Assembly (NCBI RefSeq): GCF_014207935.1
Contig: NZ_JACHLL010000003.1
Location: 446,265-510,264 of the forward strand
Source of the DNA: Pseudomonas fluvialis
GTDB lineage: Bacteria > Pseudomonadota > Gammaproteobacteria > Pseudomonadales > Pseudomonadaceae
Length of the DNA: 64,000 nt
Reading direction: 5' to 3'
The position numbers and the translations under genes are program-made. Under the pieces are notes generated by a model, which was given only the letters and a program-made list of their open reading frames with translations, was not told where the DNA came from and made no database searches. Below are positions 38,783-48,573 of the stretch, piece after piece. Position 1 is the stretch's first letter, and each line of letters starts with the position of its first letter.

Positions 38783-39652
38783 TCAGCGAGTCAGGCGAAC
38801 CAGCGCTTCGCGGTACTTGTCGGCCGTCTTCTGCGCCACGTCGTCCGGCACACGCGGTGCCGGAGGCTGCTTGTTCCAGCCGGTGGACTCCAGCCAGTCG
38901 CGCACGAACTGCTTGTCGAAGCTCGGTGGGTTGCTGCCTTCGGCGTAGCTGTCGGCCGGCCAGAAGCGGCTGGAGTCCGGAGTCAGCGCCTCGTCCATCA
39001 GGGTCAGAGTGCCGTCCTCGTCCAGTCCGAACTCGAACTTGGTGTCGGCGATGATGATGCCGCGTGTGGCCGCGTACTCGACCGCCGCGCTGTACAGGGC
39101 GATCGCCGTGTCACGCACCTTGGCCGCCAGCTCGGCGCCGATGATGGCCTCGCACTGGGCGAAGGTAATGTTCTCGTCGTGATCGCCGACAGCAGCCTTG
39201 GTCGAGGGAGTGAAGATCGGCTGCGGCAGCTTGGCCGCTTCCTTCAGGCCAGCCGGCAGGGCGATGCCGCAGACAGTGCCGCTCTTCTGGTATTCCTTCC
39301 AGCCGGAGCCAACGATGTAGCCGCGCACGATGGCCTCCACCGCCACGGGTTTGAGACGCTTGGCAACCACGGCCCGGCCTTCGACCAGCGGCAGCTCGGC
39401 GGCCGGTACAACGTCTTCGACCTTGTCGCCGGTGAAATGGTTAGGAACCAGATCCTTGAGCTTGTCGAACCAGAAGTTGGAGATCGCAGTAAGGATCTTG
39501 CCCTTGTCCGGGATCGGCTCATTGAGGATCACGTCGAAGGCAGACAGGCGGTCACTGGCCACCATCAGCATGCGCTTGTCGTCGATTTCGTAGAGGTCAC
39601 GGACCTTGCCGGAGTAGAGCTTGTTCAGGCTGAGGCTGCTGGGGGTGATCAT
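38783..39652 (-). CDS. purC: SAICAR synthetase PurC, long form
   Basis: A protein of 289 residues that catalyses ligation of aspartate to CAIR in purine synthesis. Signatures are [56 protein letters not shown] and [14 protein letters not shown]. This is the longer PurC class (about 290-300 residues, closer to the yeast-type enzyme) rather than the 236-residue form I remember from the same locus in P. aeruginosa. The start at 39652 (ATG, GGA upstream) is preferred to a TTG at 39673. It follows bamC and dapA in the same direction and ends next to the tRNA-Ser integration hot spot. Confidence 0.92.
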   Translation of the reverse strand: MITPSSLSLNKLYSGKVRDLYEIDDKRMLMVASDRLSAFDVILNEPIPDKGKILTAISNFWFDKLKDLVPNHFTGDKVEDVVPAAELPLVEGRAVVAKRLKPVAVEAIVRGYIVGSGWKEYQKSGTVCGIALPAGLKEAAKLPQPIFTPSTKAAVGDHDENITFAQCEAIIGAELAAKVRDTAIALYSAAVEYAATRGIIIADTKFEFGLDEDGTLTLMDEALTPDSSRFWPADSYAEGSNPPSFDKQFVRDWLESTGWNKQPPAPRVPDDVAQKTADKYREALVRLTR

Positions 39653-39727
39653 GGTGATTTCCGCCTTTATCAAACGAAACAGGCGAAACCCCGAAGGATT
39701 TCGCCCATTAGTCGGTTATCTGTCCGC

Positions 39728-39747
39728 CGTCATGCCATGGCATGACG
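39728..39747. repeat. 20-bp perfect palindrome between bamC and purC
   Basis: The palindrome is centred on GTCATGCCATGGCATGAC (18 bases, one more pair outside). It lies nine bases beyond the bamC stop codon and about 75 bases upstream of purC. It has no T run, so an operator or mRNA-processing hairpin is as likely as a terminator. Confidence 0.6.
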
Positions 39748-39755
39748 CCTGTGGA

Positions 39756-40877
39756 TCAGGAACCGAGGTTCTGCTGGATCAGTTGCAGGACACGCTCGGC
39801 ATCCTCGGCCGGGGCCACGGTGTTGAGGTCCTTGTCCAGGGTCACCTGAACAACGTCGCCGACGGTGGTCAGGCGAACCTGATAACGCTCGGCACGGGCG
39901 TTGACTTCTTCCTCGCTCGGCTCGCTGGAGAACAGGCTGTTAAAGAAGCCAGGCTCCTCGCCCTTCTTCTCGGCCTTTTCGGCCAGGTTGACGTAATACA
40001 CGCCCAGACTGCGGTTGAGGTCGTCGACCCGCACATCAGCCATTTCCAGAGCGCGACCGACACTCGACCAGGCGCGATCGAAGCTGGCGCCAAGCACCAG
40101 CTGCGGGTTGCCGTTGCCGTCCTTGCTCATGCTGACGCGGTTTGGCGCATCGAAATCACGAGCAGCGAGCAGCGATACCGAGCCGCCCTGCTCGGAGGAA
40201 CGCGCCATGCTGGAGAGCATTTCATCGAGCAGCGCCGCTTCAAGGCTGGCGTTGCTGGAACGTGCCGGCCAGTCGAGATCCGCCACGGTACCGGCCGGAC
40301 GCTCGGCGGTAAGGACGAAGACCTCACTGGTGTTGCGCACTACACCGGGCTCGATGCGCACACGCACACGGGTCTCGGCCTCGGGGTCAACGCCGGAAAC
40401 GCGCGAACTCAGGCGACGGGCCATACCGGAAGACAGAGCATCGAAACGTTGCCATTCGGTGGTGAACTCACCGGTCTGCGGGCGTTCCTGGGCAATACGG
40501 AAACCGTTGCTTTCAAAGAACTGACGCGCCATCGGCCAGACTTCGGCCGGGGTCTTCTGCGCCACCAGCCAGCGCGACTCGCCGCTCTTCTGCAGGCTGA
40601 AATCGCTGATGTCGGTGCTGTTGGCCAGCGGCAGCGGACGTGGCACTTCGAAGTCGGCATTGGCCTGGGCCGTGCCGACATTGCGCGGGATCGGCAGCAG
40701 CGGATCGAGACGCTTGGCCTCGACGTTGGCAGGCATTTTCATCGGCGCCGTTTCGTGCGCCTCCAGGTAATCGTTGCCGCGATCGCGGAAATAGCCGTCT
40801 TCACCCCACAACCAGCCACAACCGCTGGTTCCGGAGACAACAAGGGCAAGTGCGGACAGGCCGACCAGTCGCTTCAT
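39756..40877 (-). CDS. bamC: outer membrane assembly lipoprotein BamC
   Basis: A protein of 373 residues. The signal peptide ends in a lipobox-like SGTSGC, giving a lipidated Cys at about residue 20. An unstructured N-terminal lasso binding BamD should follow, then two helix-grip domains (SRWLVAQKTPAEVWPMARQFFESNGF; LVLGASFDRAWSSVGRALEMADVRV). BamC is an accessory of the BAM complex that inserts outer-membrane beta-barrel proteins. It lies 18 bases downstream of dapA, the conserved dapA-bamC pairing of gammaproteobacteria. Confidence 0.93.
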   Translation of the reverse strand: MKRLVGLSALALVVSGTSGCGWLWGEDGYFRDRGNDYLEAHETAPMKMPANVEAKRLDPLLPIPRNVGTAQANADFEVPRPLPLANSTDISDFSLQKSGESRWLVAQKTPAEVWPMARQFFESNGFRIAQERPQTGEFTTEWQRFDALSSGMARRLSSRVSGVDPEAETRVRVRIEPGVVRNTSEVFVLTAERPAGTVADLDWPARSSNASLEAALLDEMLSSMARSSEQGGSVSLLAARDFDAPNRVSMSKDGNGNPQLVLGASFDRAWSSVGRALEMADVRVDDLNRSLGVYYVNLAEKAEKKGEEPGFFNSLFSSEPSEEEVNARAERYQVRLTTVGDVVQVTLDKDLNTVAPAEDAERVLQLIQQNLGS

Positions 40878-40895
40878 GCGTGTGAATTCCTCGGA

Positions 40896-41774
40896 TTAAG
40901 CCAGGATGCCGGTCTGGCGCATGGCCTGACGCAGCGGCTCATGGCAGCGCGGGCTGAGCCAAGTGAGCGGCAGACGAATACCTTCCGGAATCAGACCCAT
41001 CTCGTGCAGGGCCCACTTCACCGGAATCGGATTGGATTCAATGAACAGCGTCTTGTGCAGTGGCATCAGGCGGTCATTGATAGCGCGGGCGGTGGCGGCA
41101 TCGCCGGCCATGGCAGCGGCACACAGCTCGCTCATGGCGCGCGGGGCAACGTTGGCCGTCACCGAGATATTGCCCTTGCCACCCATCAGCATCAGCTCGA
41201 CGGCAGTGGCATCGTCACCGGAATAGACCAGGAAGTCGGCCGGAACGCGCGCCAGCACTTCCTTGCCACGCTGCAGGTCGCCGGTGGCTTCCTTGATACC
41301 GATGATATTGGCGATCTTGGCTAGACGCTCGACGGTTTCCGGCAGCATGTCGCACACGGTACGACCCGGCACGTTGTAGAGGATCTGCGGGATGGCCACG
41401 GCTTCGGCGATGTGGCGGAAGTGCTGGTACAGGCCTTCCTGAGTCGGCTTGTTGTAGTACGGAGTCACCAGCAGGCAGGCATCCGCGCCGGCATCCTTGG
41501 CGGCAGTGGTCAGCTCGACGGCTTCACGGGTGCAGTTGGCACCTGTGCCGGCGATAACCGGAATACGCCCGGCAACCTGATCGACCACACGGCGAATCAC
41601 TTCGACGTGCTCGCTGACTTCCAGGGTGGCGGATTCACCGGTGGTGCCGACCGCGACAATGGCATTGGTGCCTTCCTGCAGGTGGAAGTCCACCAGTTTG
41701 GTCAGGCTGTCCCAATCCAGACGACCCTGTGCGTCCATGGGCGTTACCAGCGCCACCATACTGCCCGCAATCAT
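40896..41774 (-). CDS. dapA: 4-hydroxy-tetrahydrodipicolinate synthase
   Basis: A protein of 292 residues forming a TIM barrel. It condenses pyruvate with aspartate semialdehyde in lysine and diaminopimelate synthesis. Motifs include [32 protein letters not shown] with the catalytic Tyr, YNVPGRT, and GIKEATGD with the Schiff-base Lys. GGAG is seven bases before ATG 41774. It is the first gene of the dapA-bamC-purC unit and divergent from gcvR. Confidence 0.96.
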   Translation of the reverse strand: MIAGSMVALVTPMDAQGRLDWDSLTKLVDFHLQEGTNAIVAVGTTGESATLEVSEHVEVIRRVVDQVAGRIPVIAGTGANCTREAVELTTAAKDAGADACLLVTPYYNKPTQEGLYQHFRHIAEAVAIPQILYNVPGRTVCDMLPETVERLAKIANIIGIKEATGDLQRGKEVLARVPADFLVYSGDDATAVELMLMGGKGNISVTANVAPRAMSELCAAAMAGDAATARAINDRLMPLHKTLFIESNPIPVKWALHEMGLIPEGIRLPLTWLSPRCHEPLRQAMRQTGILA

Positions 41775-41958
41775 GCAACCGCTCCTGCCGCAATAAAGAA
41801 AGGCGTAATGGTACAAGGCTCGGGGGTTCTTTGCGAGTAGCCACCACTACCATCTGGATGGCCCGATGTACCGCCGCGAGATTCCCCTTGGCAGCGCTTT
41901 TCGCTACCCTGCACCTTTGCTGGCGCCGGCCAGTGCTCTCACGTTTTAGGAATGCGGC

Positions 41959-42516
41959 ATGTCCACCACCCAGCCCCGTGAACAATTTCTGTTGATCAGC
42001 GCCCACGGCGCCAACGCCATGGAGCTCACCAGCGTCATCAATAAGGCCGCCCAGGAAAGCCGCTGCGCCATTATCAGCAGCCGCCTGGGTCGCCACGGCG
42101 AATTCAGCGCATTGACAGCCCAGGCCTCTGGCAGCTGGGATGCCCTGGCGCGCCTGGAAGGCTTGCTCCCAACGCTCGCCAAGCGCCATGAGCTGAGCGT
42201 CAACGTAACCCGCAGTGCAAGCGCCACCAGCCGTCCGCAGGCGCTGCCCTACGTGGTCTATGTCAGCGCGGCCTATCGCCCGGACATCGTCAGCGAGCTG
42301 TGCCAGTTCTTCACCGATCACCACCTCGAGCTGGAAAGCCTGACCTGCGATACGTACCTGGCACCGCACACGGGCACCACCATGCTCAACGCCAACATCA
42401 CCGTGACCCTGCCGGCTGGCACGCAGATCAGTTGGCTGCGCGACCAGTTCCTCGACTTCGCCGACGCCATGAACCTCGACGCCCTGATCGAGCCGTGGCG
42501 CCCACAGAATCCGTAA
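41959..42516 (+). CDS. gcvR: glycine cleavage system regulator GcvR-like ACT protein
   Basis: A protein of 185 residues with two ACT domains: FLLISAHGANAMELTSVINKAAQESRCAIISSRLG and YVVYVSAAYRPDIVSELCQFFTDHHLELESL. In E. coli, GcvR binds glycine and opposes GcvA. It starts a short rightward unit with bcp, which begins 16 bases later with GGGAG in between. The location between dapA and bcp is conserved in Pseudomonas as I recall it. Confidence 0.9.
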   Translation: MSTTQPREQFLLISAHGANAMELTSVINKAAQESRCAIISSRLGRHGEFSALTAQASGSWDALARLEGLLPTLAKRHELSVNVTRSASATSRPQALPYVVYVSAAYRPDIVSELCQFFTDHHLELESLTCDTYLAPHTGTTMLNANITVTLPAGTQISWLRDQFLDFADAMNLDALIEPWRPQNP

Positions 42517-42532
42517 ACCGGGAGACTTCCAC

Positions 42533-43006
42533 ATGCCAGTCGCCATCGGCCAGGCCGTAGCGGATTTCACTGCAACCGCCACCAGCGGCCAGAGCATCCA
42601 GCTGTCCGCCCTCAAGGGGCAGCAGGTCGTACTCTATTTCTACCCCAAGGACAGCACGCCAGGCTGCACCACCGAAGGCCAAGGCTTTCGGGATGCGCAC
42701 GCGCAATTCGCTGCCGCCAACACGCTGATTTTCGGGGTATCGCGCGACAGTCTGAAGTCCCACGAGAACTTCAAATGCAAACAGGAGTTCCCCTTCGAGC
42801 TGATCAGCGACAAGGACGAGACGGTTTGTCAGCTGTTCGACGTGATCAAGCTGAAGAAGCTTTATGGCAAGGAATACCTGGGCGTAGACCGCAGTACCTT
42901 CCTCATCGATGCCAACGGCGTCCTGCAGCTTGAATGGCGGGGCGTCAAGGTTCCCGGCCATGTGGCCGAGGTACTGGCCGCAGCCCAAGCGCTGGCACGC
43001 AGCTGA
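42533..43006 (+). CDS. bcp: thioredoxin-dependent thiol peroxidase Bcp (PrxQ)
   Basis: A protein of 157 residues. The peroxiredoxin active site STPGCTTE places the peroxidatic Cys at residue 45. The E. coli resolving Cys five residues later is Gln here, so resolution must use another Cys (Cys81 in NFKCKQEF or Cys98 in TVCQLF) or a partner thiol. It reduces peroxides in the cytoplasm using thioredoxin. It is cotranscribed with gcvR and ends in a hairpin shared with the convergent tusA gene. Confidence 0.93.
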   Translation: MPVAIGQAVADFTATATSGQSIQLSALKGQQVVLYFYPKDSTPGCTTEGQGFRDAHAQFAAANTLIFGVSRDSLKSHENFKCKQEFPFELISDKDETVCQLFDVIKLKKLYGKEYLGVDRSTFLIDANGVLQLEWRGVKVPGHVAEVLAAAQALARS

Positions 43007-43025
43007 ACCATCACGATTCGCCAAA

Positions 43026-43045
43026 GGGGCCGCTTTGCGGCCCCC
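43026..43045. terminator. hairpin between convergent bcp and tusA
   Basis: GGGGCCGC and GCGGCCCC form an 8-bp perfect stem around a four-base region. No long T run follows, so it is a weak terminator in either direction. Confidence 0.6.
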
Positions 43046-43052
43046 GTGCATT

Positions 43053-43298
43053 TCAGGCCTTGCGCAGCCAGTAGCGGTAAACGCCGTCGACCACTTCTTC
43101 CCGCAACAGATCGTGCCCGGCCAGTCGGGCAAAGGCGCGAAAATCTCGCTGCGAGCCTGCGTCGGTGGCACTCACCTTGAGCACCGCACCGGAAGGCAGG
43201 CGATTGAGCTCCAACTTGGCTTTGAGCAAGGGCAGCGGACAGTTCAGCCCACAGGCATCCAGCTCGGCATCCACCACCAGTTCGACAGGTTCACTCAT
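43053..43298 (-). CDS. tusA: sulfur carrier protein TusA family
   Basis: A protein of 81 residues with the SirA/TusA signature DACGLNCPLPLLKAK. The active Cys of the CPxP motif is at about residue 20. TusA-type proteins relay sulfur as a persulfide for tRNA thiolation or molybdenum-cofactor enzymes. It stands divergent from bepA and convergent with bcp. Confidence 0.92.
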   Translation of the reverse strand: MSEPVELVVDAELDACGLNCPLPLLKAKLELNRLPSGAVLKVSATDAGSQRDFRAFARLAGHDLLREEVVDGVYRYWLRKA

Positions 43299-43404
43299 CA
43301 GCTATCTCCAGACGGGCGCGCAGCTTAACCAAGCCCCGCCGGACTGGCCAGCGGCACAGCCAGCCGGCTAAAGTAGGGCCTTTCGCTTGACGAGTAGCCC
43401 ACGG

Positions 43405-44844
43405 ATGAAACTGTTGCGCCCTACCCTGCTGTCCCTCGCCTGCCTGCTCGCCAGTCCGGCACTGACGGCCAGCGACCTGCCTTCGCTGGGCGACTCCAGC
43501 TCGTCGATCGTCTCGCCACAACAGGAACACCAACTGGGCCGTGCCTGGCTGAGTATGCTGCGCGGACAGATCGCCCAGCTGTCCGACCCGATTCTCAAGG
43601 ACTTCGTCGAAAGCAGCGTCTATCGCCTGGCCGAAACCAGCCAGCTGCAGGATCGCCGCCTGGAGTTCATCCTCCTCGACAGCCCGCAGCTCAACGCCTT
43701 TGCCGCCCCTGGCGGGATCATCGGGGTCAACGGTGGCCTGTTCCTCAATGCCCGCAGCGAAGCGGAATACGCCTCGGTCATGGCCCACGAACTGGCGCAC
43801 CTGTCGCAGCGCCACTTTGCCCGCGGCATCGAAGCCCAGCAGCGCATGCAAATCCCGATGATGGCCGCCATGCTCGCTGGCATCGTTGCCGCCGCCGCGG
43901 GAGCCGGTGACGCCGGCATCGCGGCGATCGCCTCCACCCAGGCCGCCGCCATTCAGGAGTCGCGCCGCTTCTCCCGGCAGAATGAACAGGAAGCCGACCG
44001 TATCGGCATCATCAACCTGCAGAAGGCTGGCTACGACCCGCGCGCCATGCCAAGCATGTTCGAGCGGCTGATGCGCCAGTACCGCTACGACAGCAAGCCA
44101 CCGGAATTCCTCATGACCCACCCGGTGACCGAAAGCCGAATCGCCGACACGCGCAACCGCGCCGAGCTGTACCCCAGCGGTGGCAGCAACAACAGCCTGC
44201 AATACCAGCTGATTCGCAGCCGCGTGGCGCTGCAGTACGAAACCACCCCGGGCATGACCGCCAAGCGCTTCCGCGCCGTACTGGACGAGCACCCCAACTC
44301 GGAACCGGGGCGCTACGGTCTGGCCCTGGCGCAGATCAAGGGCGGCCAGTTGGACGAGGCACGCAGCAACCTGCAGCAACTGCTGAGCAAATCACCCAAC
44401 GAGCTGATCTACAACCTGTCGATGGTCGACCTAGACCTCGTTGCCGAGCGCCTGAGCGATGCCCAGGCGCGCCTGAAGACCCTGAATGGCCGCTATCCGG
44501 GCAACTACCCGGTACGCCAGGCCCAGGTCGAACTGCTGCTCAAGCAAAACAAGGCCAAGGAAGCGGAAAAAGTCCTCAACCAACTGGTCAGCGACCGCCC
44601 CAACGACCCGGACATCTGGTACCAGGTAGCCGAAGTGCGCGGCCTGGATGGCAACATCATCGGCCTGCACCAGGCCCGCGGCGAATTCTTCGCGCTGGTC
44701 GGCGACTATGACCAGGCCATCGAGCAGCTCGACCTGGCCAAGCGCAAGGCCAGCGTCAACAACTTCCCACTGGCCTCACGCATCGACGCGCGACAGCAGG
44801 AATTCATTGAAGAGCAGCGCGAAGTGAAGAAGATGATGCGCTAA
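43405..44844 (+). CDS. bepA: M48 metalloprotease / chaperone BepA
   Basis: A protein of 479 residues. A signal peptide (MKLLRPTLLSLACLLASPALTA) is followed by an M48 peptidase domain with HELAH (zinc His pair and Glu) and the third ligand in EQEADRIG. A TPR region runs from about residue 290 to the end (GRYGLALAQIKGGQLDEARSNL, QAQVELLLKQNKAKEAEKVL). BepA degrades or helps mature stalled outer-membrane proteins such as LptD in the periplasm. The start at 43405 gives a proper signal peptide; an upstream TTG at 43387 would spoil it. Confidence 0.93.
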   Translation: MKLLRPTLLSLACLLASPALTASDLPSLGDSSSSIVSPQQEHQLGRAWLSMLRGQIAQLSDPILKDFVESSVYRLAETSQLQDRRLEFILLDSPQLNAFAAPGGIIGVNGGLFLNARSEAEYASVMAHELAHLSQRHFARGIEAQQRMQIPMMAAMLAGIVAAAAGAGDAGIAAIASTQAAAIQESRRFSRQNEQEADRIGIINLQKAGYDPRAMPSMFERLMRQYRYDSKPPEFLMTHPVTESRIADTRNRAELYPSGGSNNSLQYQLIRSRVALQYETTPGMTAKRFRAVLDEHPNSEPGRYGLALAQIKGGQLDEARSNLQQLLSKSPNELIYNLSMVDLDLVAERLSDAQARLKTLNGRYPGNYPVRQAQVELLLKQNKAKEAEKVLNQLVSDRPNDPDIWYQVAEVRGLDGNIIGLHQARGEFFALVGDYDQAIEQLDLAKRKASVNNFPLASRIDARQQEFIEEQREVKKMMR

Positions 44845-44852
44845 GCGCACTC

Positions 44853-44886
44853 ACAAAAAAGCCCGGCCGAGACCGGGCTTTTTTGT
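44853..44886. terminator. bidirectional terminator, bepA / nadA
   Basis: ACAAAAAAGCCCGG pairs with CCGGGCTTTTTTGT, with A and T runs on both sides, between convergent genes. Confidence 0.92.
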
Positions 44887-44898
44887 GCCTGAGAGGAC

Positions 44899-45957
44899 TC
44901 AGGCATTGCCACTCTGCTGCAGGCGCAGGGCCTGAGTGAAATCCAGCATGCGCTTGAGCGGTTTGACCGCCTTGGGAATCAACGCAGCATCCACGAGGAT
45001 TTCATTGCTGCCCTCGCGCAGGCACTGCAAGGTGCGCTCCAGCGTGTTCATGGCCATCCACGGACAATGCGCACAACTACGACAGGCAGCACCGTTACCA
45101 GCGGTTGGCGCCTCGACGAACTCTTTATCCGGACACAGCTGCTGCATCTTGTAGAAGATGCCGCGGTCGGTGGCGACGATGAACTTCTTGTTCGGCAGGG
45201 TCTGCGCCGCCTTGATCAGCTGACTGGTAGAGCCCACCGCATCGGCCAGCTCGATCACCGCCTCCGGCGACTCGGGATGCACCAGAACCGCTGCGTCCGG
45301 ATAGAGCGCCTTCATGTCGGCCAGCTGTTTGGCCTTGAACTCCTCGTGGACGATACAGGCACCATCCCACAACAGCATGTCGGCACCCGTCTCGCGCTGA
45401 ATGTAGCGACCCAGGTGCTGGTCGGGCGCCCAGAGAATTTTCTCGCCGTTATCCATCAGGCTTTCGACAATCTCCAGCGCGCAACTGGAAGTTACCACCC
45501 AGTCAGCCCGGGCCTTCACCGCTGCCGAGGTATTGGCATACACCACCACCGTGCGGTCCGGGTACTGGTCGCAGAAGGCCGAGAACTCCTCCACCGGGCA
45601 ACCCAGATCCAGCGAACAGGTCGCCTCTAGCGTCGGCATCAGCACGCGCTTCTCCGGATTGAGGATCTTCGCCGTCTCGCCCATAAACTTGACCCCGGCA
45701 ACGATCAGCGTCTGCGCCTGATGCTGACTGCCGAAGCGCGCCATCTCCAGGGAATCGGAAACGCAGCCGCCGGTTTCTTCGGCCAGCGCCTGAATCACCG
45801 GGTCGCAGTAGTAGTGCGCCACCAGAACGGCGTTCTGCTTCTTCAGCTCGGCGGCGATTTCACTGCGGTAGAAGGCCTCCTGCTCGGGCGTCAGCGGTAC
45901 GGGCTGCTTGGCATCGAGATGGGCTTGAACCAGGAGACGTTCGGAAATATGCGTCAT
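44899..45957 (-). CDS. nadA: quinolinate synthase NadA
   Basis: A protein of 352 residues. It condenses iminoaspartate with dihydroxyacetone phosphate to quinolinate in NAD synthesis. The three cluster-binding cysteines are visible in [15 protein letters not shown] and [20 protein letters not shown] and VHPESP are other family blocks. The start at 45957 gives the normal N-terminus MTHISERLL. It lies between bepA and tRNA-Lys and is transcribed alone. Confidence 0.96.
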   Translation of the reverse strand: MTHISERLLVQAHLDAKQPVPLTPEQEAFYRSEIAAELKKQNAVLVAHYYCDPVIQALAEETGGCVSDSLEMARFGSQHQAQTLIVAGVKFMGETAKILNPEKRVLMPTLEATCSLDLGCPVEEFSAFCDQYPDRTVVVYANTSAAVKARADWVVTSSCALEIVESLMDNGEKILWAPDQHLGRYIQRETGADMLLWDGACIVHEEFKAKQLADMKALYPDAAVLVHPESPEAVIELADAVGSTSQLIKAAQTLPNKKFIVATDRGIFYKMQQLCPDKEFVEAPTAGNGAACRSCAHCPWMAMNTLERTLQCLREGSNEILVDAALIPKAVKPLKRMLDFTQALRLQQSGNA

Positions 45958-46083
45958 ATTGATCAGACCTGCAGGCGCGGGTTGGCAAGTGGCGAGTATA
46001 CCATCGGCCTCGGCCACCTCAGGGCGGTGCGAGGTCGCGCAATACTGACGGACAAGGCATCGCCGGTTTTTTCGAGGCATAAA

Positions 46084-46109
46084 AAAAGCCAGTCTCTCGA
46101 CTGGCTTTT
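46084..46109 (-). terminator. tRNA-Lys terminator
   Basis: AAAAGCCAGTC and GACTGGCTTTT form an 11-bp stem with a four-base loop. Further A residues on the left provide the T run on the minus strand. Confidence 0.9.
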
Positions 46110-46115
46110 GCGATT

Positions 46116-46191
46116 TGGTGGGTCGTGTAGGATTCGAACCTACGACCAATTGGTTAAAAGCCAACTGCTCTACCGACTGAGCTAACGACCC
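46116..46191 (-). tRNA. tRNA-Lys (TTT)
   Basis: A 76-base cloverleaf on the minus strand with acceptor stem GGGTCGT, anticodon loop CTTTTAA with anticodon TTT, T-loop GGTTCGAATCC and an encoded CCA. It follows queC on the same strand. Confidence 0.97.
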
Positions 46192-46248
46192 AACGCGGTG
46201 CGCATAATACTGATTTCTAAGAAGAAATCAACACCCCGCGAGAAAAAA

Positions 46249-46923
46249 CTAGAAATACCGTGTCGGATCAGCCACGCCCGCATTGGCAAAGCCTTCCGCA
46301 CGCAGACGGCAGCTGTCGCACTTGCCGCAGGCGCGGCCCTCTGCATCTGCCTGGTAACAGGACACTGTCAAAGCATAGTCCACTCCGTTGGCCAGGCCAG
46401 CCTGAATGATCTGCGCCTTGGACAGATACTGCAGCGGCGCGCGAATGCGGAACCCCTCACCCTCCACCCCGGCCTTGGTGGCTAGATTGGCCATGCGCTC
46501 GAAGGCCTCGATGAACTCGGGCCGGCAATCGGGATAGCCGGAGTAGTCCACGGCATTCACGCCGATAAAGATGTCCTGCGCTTCCAGCACCTCGGCCCAG
46601 CCCAGCGCCAGGGCCAGGAATACCGTATTACGTGCCGGCACATAGGTGATCGGAATGCCCTCGGATGGCGACTCGGGGACGTCAATATTCAGATCGGTCA
46701 GCGCCGACCCGCCGATGCCGTTGAGGTTAAGACCCACCACCTTGTGCTCGATCACGCCCAGCTGCTGCGCTACGCGTTCCGCCGCCTGCAACTCCACGCG
46801 ATGGCGCTGGCCATAGTCGAAGCTCATGCTGTAGCACTGGTAGCCTTCGGCCTTGGCCATGGCGACTACCGTGGCCGAATCCAGACCACCGGACAGCAGA
46901 ATGACGGCTTTCTTCTCGCTCAT
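46249..46923 (-). CDS. queC: 7-cyano-7-deazaguanine synthase QueC
   Basis: A protein of 224 residues that makes preQ0 from carboxydeazaguanine with ATP and ammonia. The PP-loop is [11 protein letters not shown] near the N-terminus, and the zinc site is [17 protein letters not shown] at the C-terminus. ATG 46923 has AGGAG six bases upstream. It lies 10 bases after queE, forming a queuosine operon whose product is finally used on tRNAs such as Asp, Asn, His and Tyr. Confidence 0.96.
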   Translation of the reverse strand: MSEKKAVILLSGGLDSATVVAMAKAEGYQCYSMSFDYGQRHRVELQAAERVAQQLGVIEHKVVGLNLNGIGGSALTDLNIDVPESPSEGIPITYVPARNTVFLALALGWAEVLEAQDIFIGVNAVDYSGYPDCRPEFIEAFERMANLATKAGVEGEGFRIRAPLQYLSKAQIIQAGLANGVDYALTVSCYQADAEGRACGKCDSCRLRAEGFANAGVADPTRYF

Positions 46924-46933
46924 GCGCAACTCC

Positions 46934-47581
46934 TCAGTGCCCGGGCTCGTCGTTCCAGAGAATCTTGTGCAGCTGCAGCTGCATGCGCACCGGCAGGTTG
47001 TCGGCGATCACCCAGTCGGCCAACTGACGGGCACTGACCTGCTGATGACTGGGCGAGAACAACACCTCGCCGGCACGCTGATCGAGACCGTACTGGATCA
47101 GCTTGGAAACCGCCCAGTCGTAATCCTCGCGCGAACAGATGACGAACTTGACCTGATCATTGCTGGTCAGCAGCTCGATATTCTCGTAGCGGTTGCGCCC
47201 CATCTCCTCCGAGCCGGGCGTCTTCAGATCAACCACCTTGCTCACCCGCGGATCAACGCCCGCGACATCCAGCGCGCCGCTGGTTTCCAGAGAGACCTGG
47301 TAACCGGCATCGCACAGGCGCTCCAGCAATGGCAGGCAGTTCGGCTGGGCCAGCGGCTCGCCGCCCGTCACGCAGACATAGCGAGGCTTGTAGCTGGCGA
47401 CACGCTCAAGAATGCTGTCCAGTTCCAGCAGCTCACCGCCACTGAAGGCATAGGCGGTATCGCAATACTGACAGCGCAGAGGGCAACCGGTCAGGCGTAC
47501 GAATACCGTGGGCAAACCCGAAGTACGCGTCTCGCCCTGTAGCGAGTAGAAAATCTCGGTGATACGAAGAGTCTGAGTCAT
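46934..47581 (-). CDS. queE: 7-carboxy-7-deazaguanine synthase QueE
   Basis: A protein of 215 residues, a radical-SAM enzyme. The [4Fe-4S] motif is CPLRCQYC (Cx3Cx2C) and the SAM-binding block is VTGGEPLAQ. It converts carboxy-tetrahydropterin into carboxydeazaguanine, the step before QueC. The insert between Cys residues is the short, gammaproteobacterial Pseudomonas type. It is the first gene of the queE-queC unit, lying downstream of the Tol-Pal cluster. Confidence 0.95.
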   Translation of the reverse strand: MTQTLRITEIFYSLQGETRTSGLPTVFVRLTGCPLRCQYCDTAYAFSGGELLELDSILERVASYKPRYVCVTGGEPLAQPNCLPLLERLCDAGYQVSLETSGALDVAGVDPRVSKVVDLKTPGSEEMGRNRYENIELLTSNDQVKFVICSREDYDWAVSKLIQYGLDQRAGEVLFSPSHQQVSARQLADWVIADNLPVRMQLQLHKILWNDEPGH

Positions 47582-47719
47582 AAGGCACCGGGCGTGACAG
47601 CGAAACAGGCCATCCGCCTCCGTTGCGAAAAAGGGGCCGGAATTCTAAACGAAAACAGCTATTGGTGAAATTTTAATCGCCCTCACAGCATTGAGGGCAA
47701 CCCGCCAGCGCCAATAAAA

Positions 47720-47740
47720 AACCCGCGCCAGGCGCGGGTT
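47720..47740 (-). terminator. terminator of the tol-pal-cpoB operon
   Basis: AACCCGCGCC and GGCGCGGGTT form a 10-bp perfect stem, preceded on the plus strand by AAAAA (T run on the minus strand), about 20 bases past the cpoB stop. Confidence 0.9.
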
Positions 47741-47762
47741 TCGGGACAGCCGGATAACCGCG

Positions 47763-48572
47763 TTACAGGCGCTGCAAGTCACGCTGAGCCAGCTGCGCGG
47801 CGGAGCTGCCGGGGAACTGAGCAATCACCTGCTGCAGAATGCCTTTGGCCTTGTCCTTGTTACCCAGGCGCTGCTCGACATCGGCCAGCTTGTAGAGCGA
47901 GTCCGGCACCTTGGCATGGCTTGGGTAGGAGGCGCTGACACGGGCAAACGCCTGACCGGCGCCTTGGAGATCGCCCTTGGCCAGATTCACTTCACCCAGC
48001 CAGTACTGCGCATTGCCGGCGTACTGACTGCTCGGGTACTTGCGCAGAAACGCGGTAAAGGCCTGACTGGCCTTGTCGAAGTCCTTGGCCTTGATCAGGT
48101 CGAAGGCGGCTTCGTAGTAGAGTTTTTCCTTGGCGGGGTCGCCAGGGGCAGCGGCCGCAGGCTGTTGACCTGCCGGCGCTACCGGAGCAGTGGCGGCATT
48201 GATTGCGCCGGCTGCGGGGGAATTCTGAGCGGCGGGCGCACCTGCGGCACCACCAGCTAAACGTGCATCGAGATCCTTGTAACGGTCCAGACCTTCCTGC
48301 TTCAGGCGCTGGATCTCGTTCTGCTGCTCCTCGACCATGCCGCGCAGCTGGGCAATTTCTGCCTGCATCTGCTGCAACTGCATGAACAGCTCGCTCTGCG
48401 CCGAAGCCGGGGCCTGAGCCCCGCCTCCGGCGTAGGCGCCCGCCGTCCCGTAACCTGCCGGCGGATAGCTGCTGCCGTAGCCGGCATTGCTGCTGTCGAT
48501 CACCGGAACCTCGGCCACTGCCGCAAGCGGCAGGGCGAGAGCCATCAGAGTCAAGAGACGGCGACTACGCAT
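47763..48572 (-). CDS. cpoB: cell division coordinator CpoB (YbgF)
   Basis: A protein of 269 residues. A signal peptide ends AVA-EVP. A coiled-coil trimerisation segment follows (ELFMQLQQMQAEIAQLRGMVEEQQNEIQRLKQEGL), then an Ala/Pro-rich linker and three TPR units (KLYYEAAFDLIKAKDFDKASQAF, AQYWLGEVNLAKGDLQGA, SLYKLADVEQRLGNKDKAKG). It binds TolA and coordinates outer-membrane constriction with peptidoglycan synthesis during division. It ends the Tol-Pal operon, one base after the pal stop codon. Confidence 0.94.
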   Translation of the reverse strand: MRSRRLLTLMALALPLAAVAEVPVIDSSNAGYGSSYPPAGYGTAGAYAGGGAQAPASAQSELFMQLQQMQAEIAQLRGMVEEQQNEIQRLKQEGLDRYKDLDARLAGGAAGAPAAQNSPAAGAINAATAPVAPAGQQPAAAAPGDPAKEKLYYEAAFDLIKAKDFDKASQAFTAFLRKYPSSQYAGNAQYWLGEVNLAKGDLQGAGQAFARVSASYPSHAKVPDSLYKLADVEQRLGNKDKAKGILQQVIAQFPGSSAAQLAQRDLQRL

Positions 48573-48573
48573 C

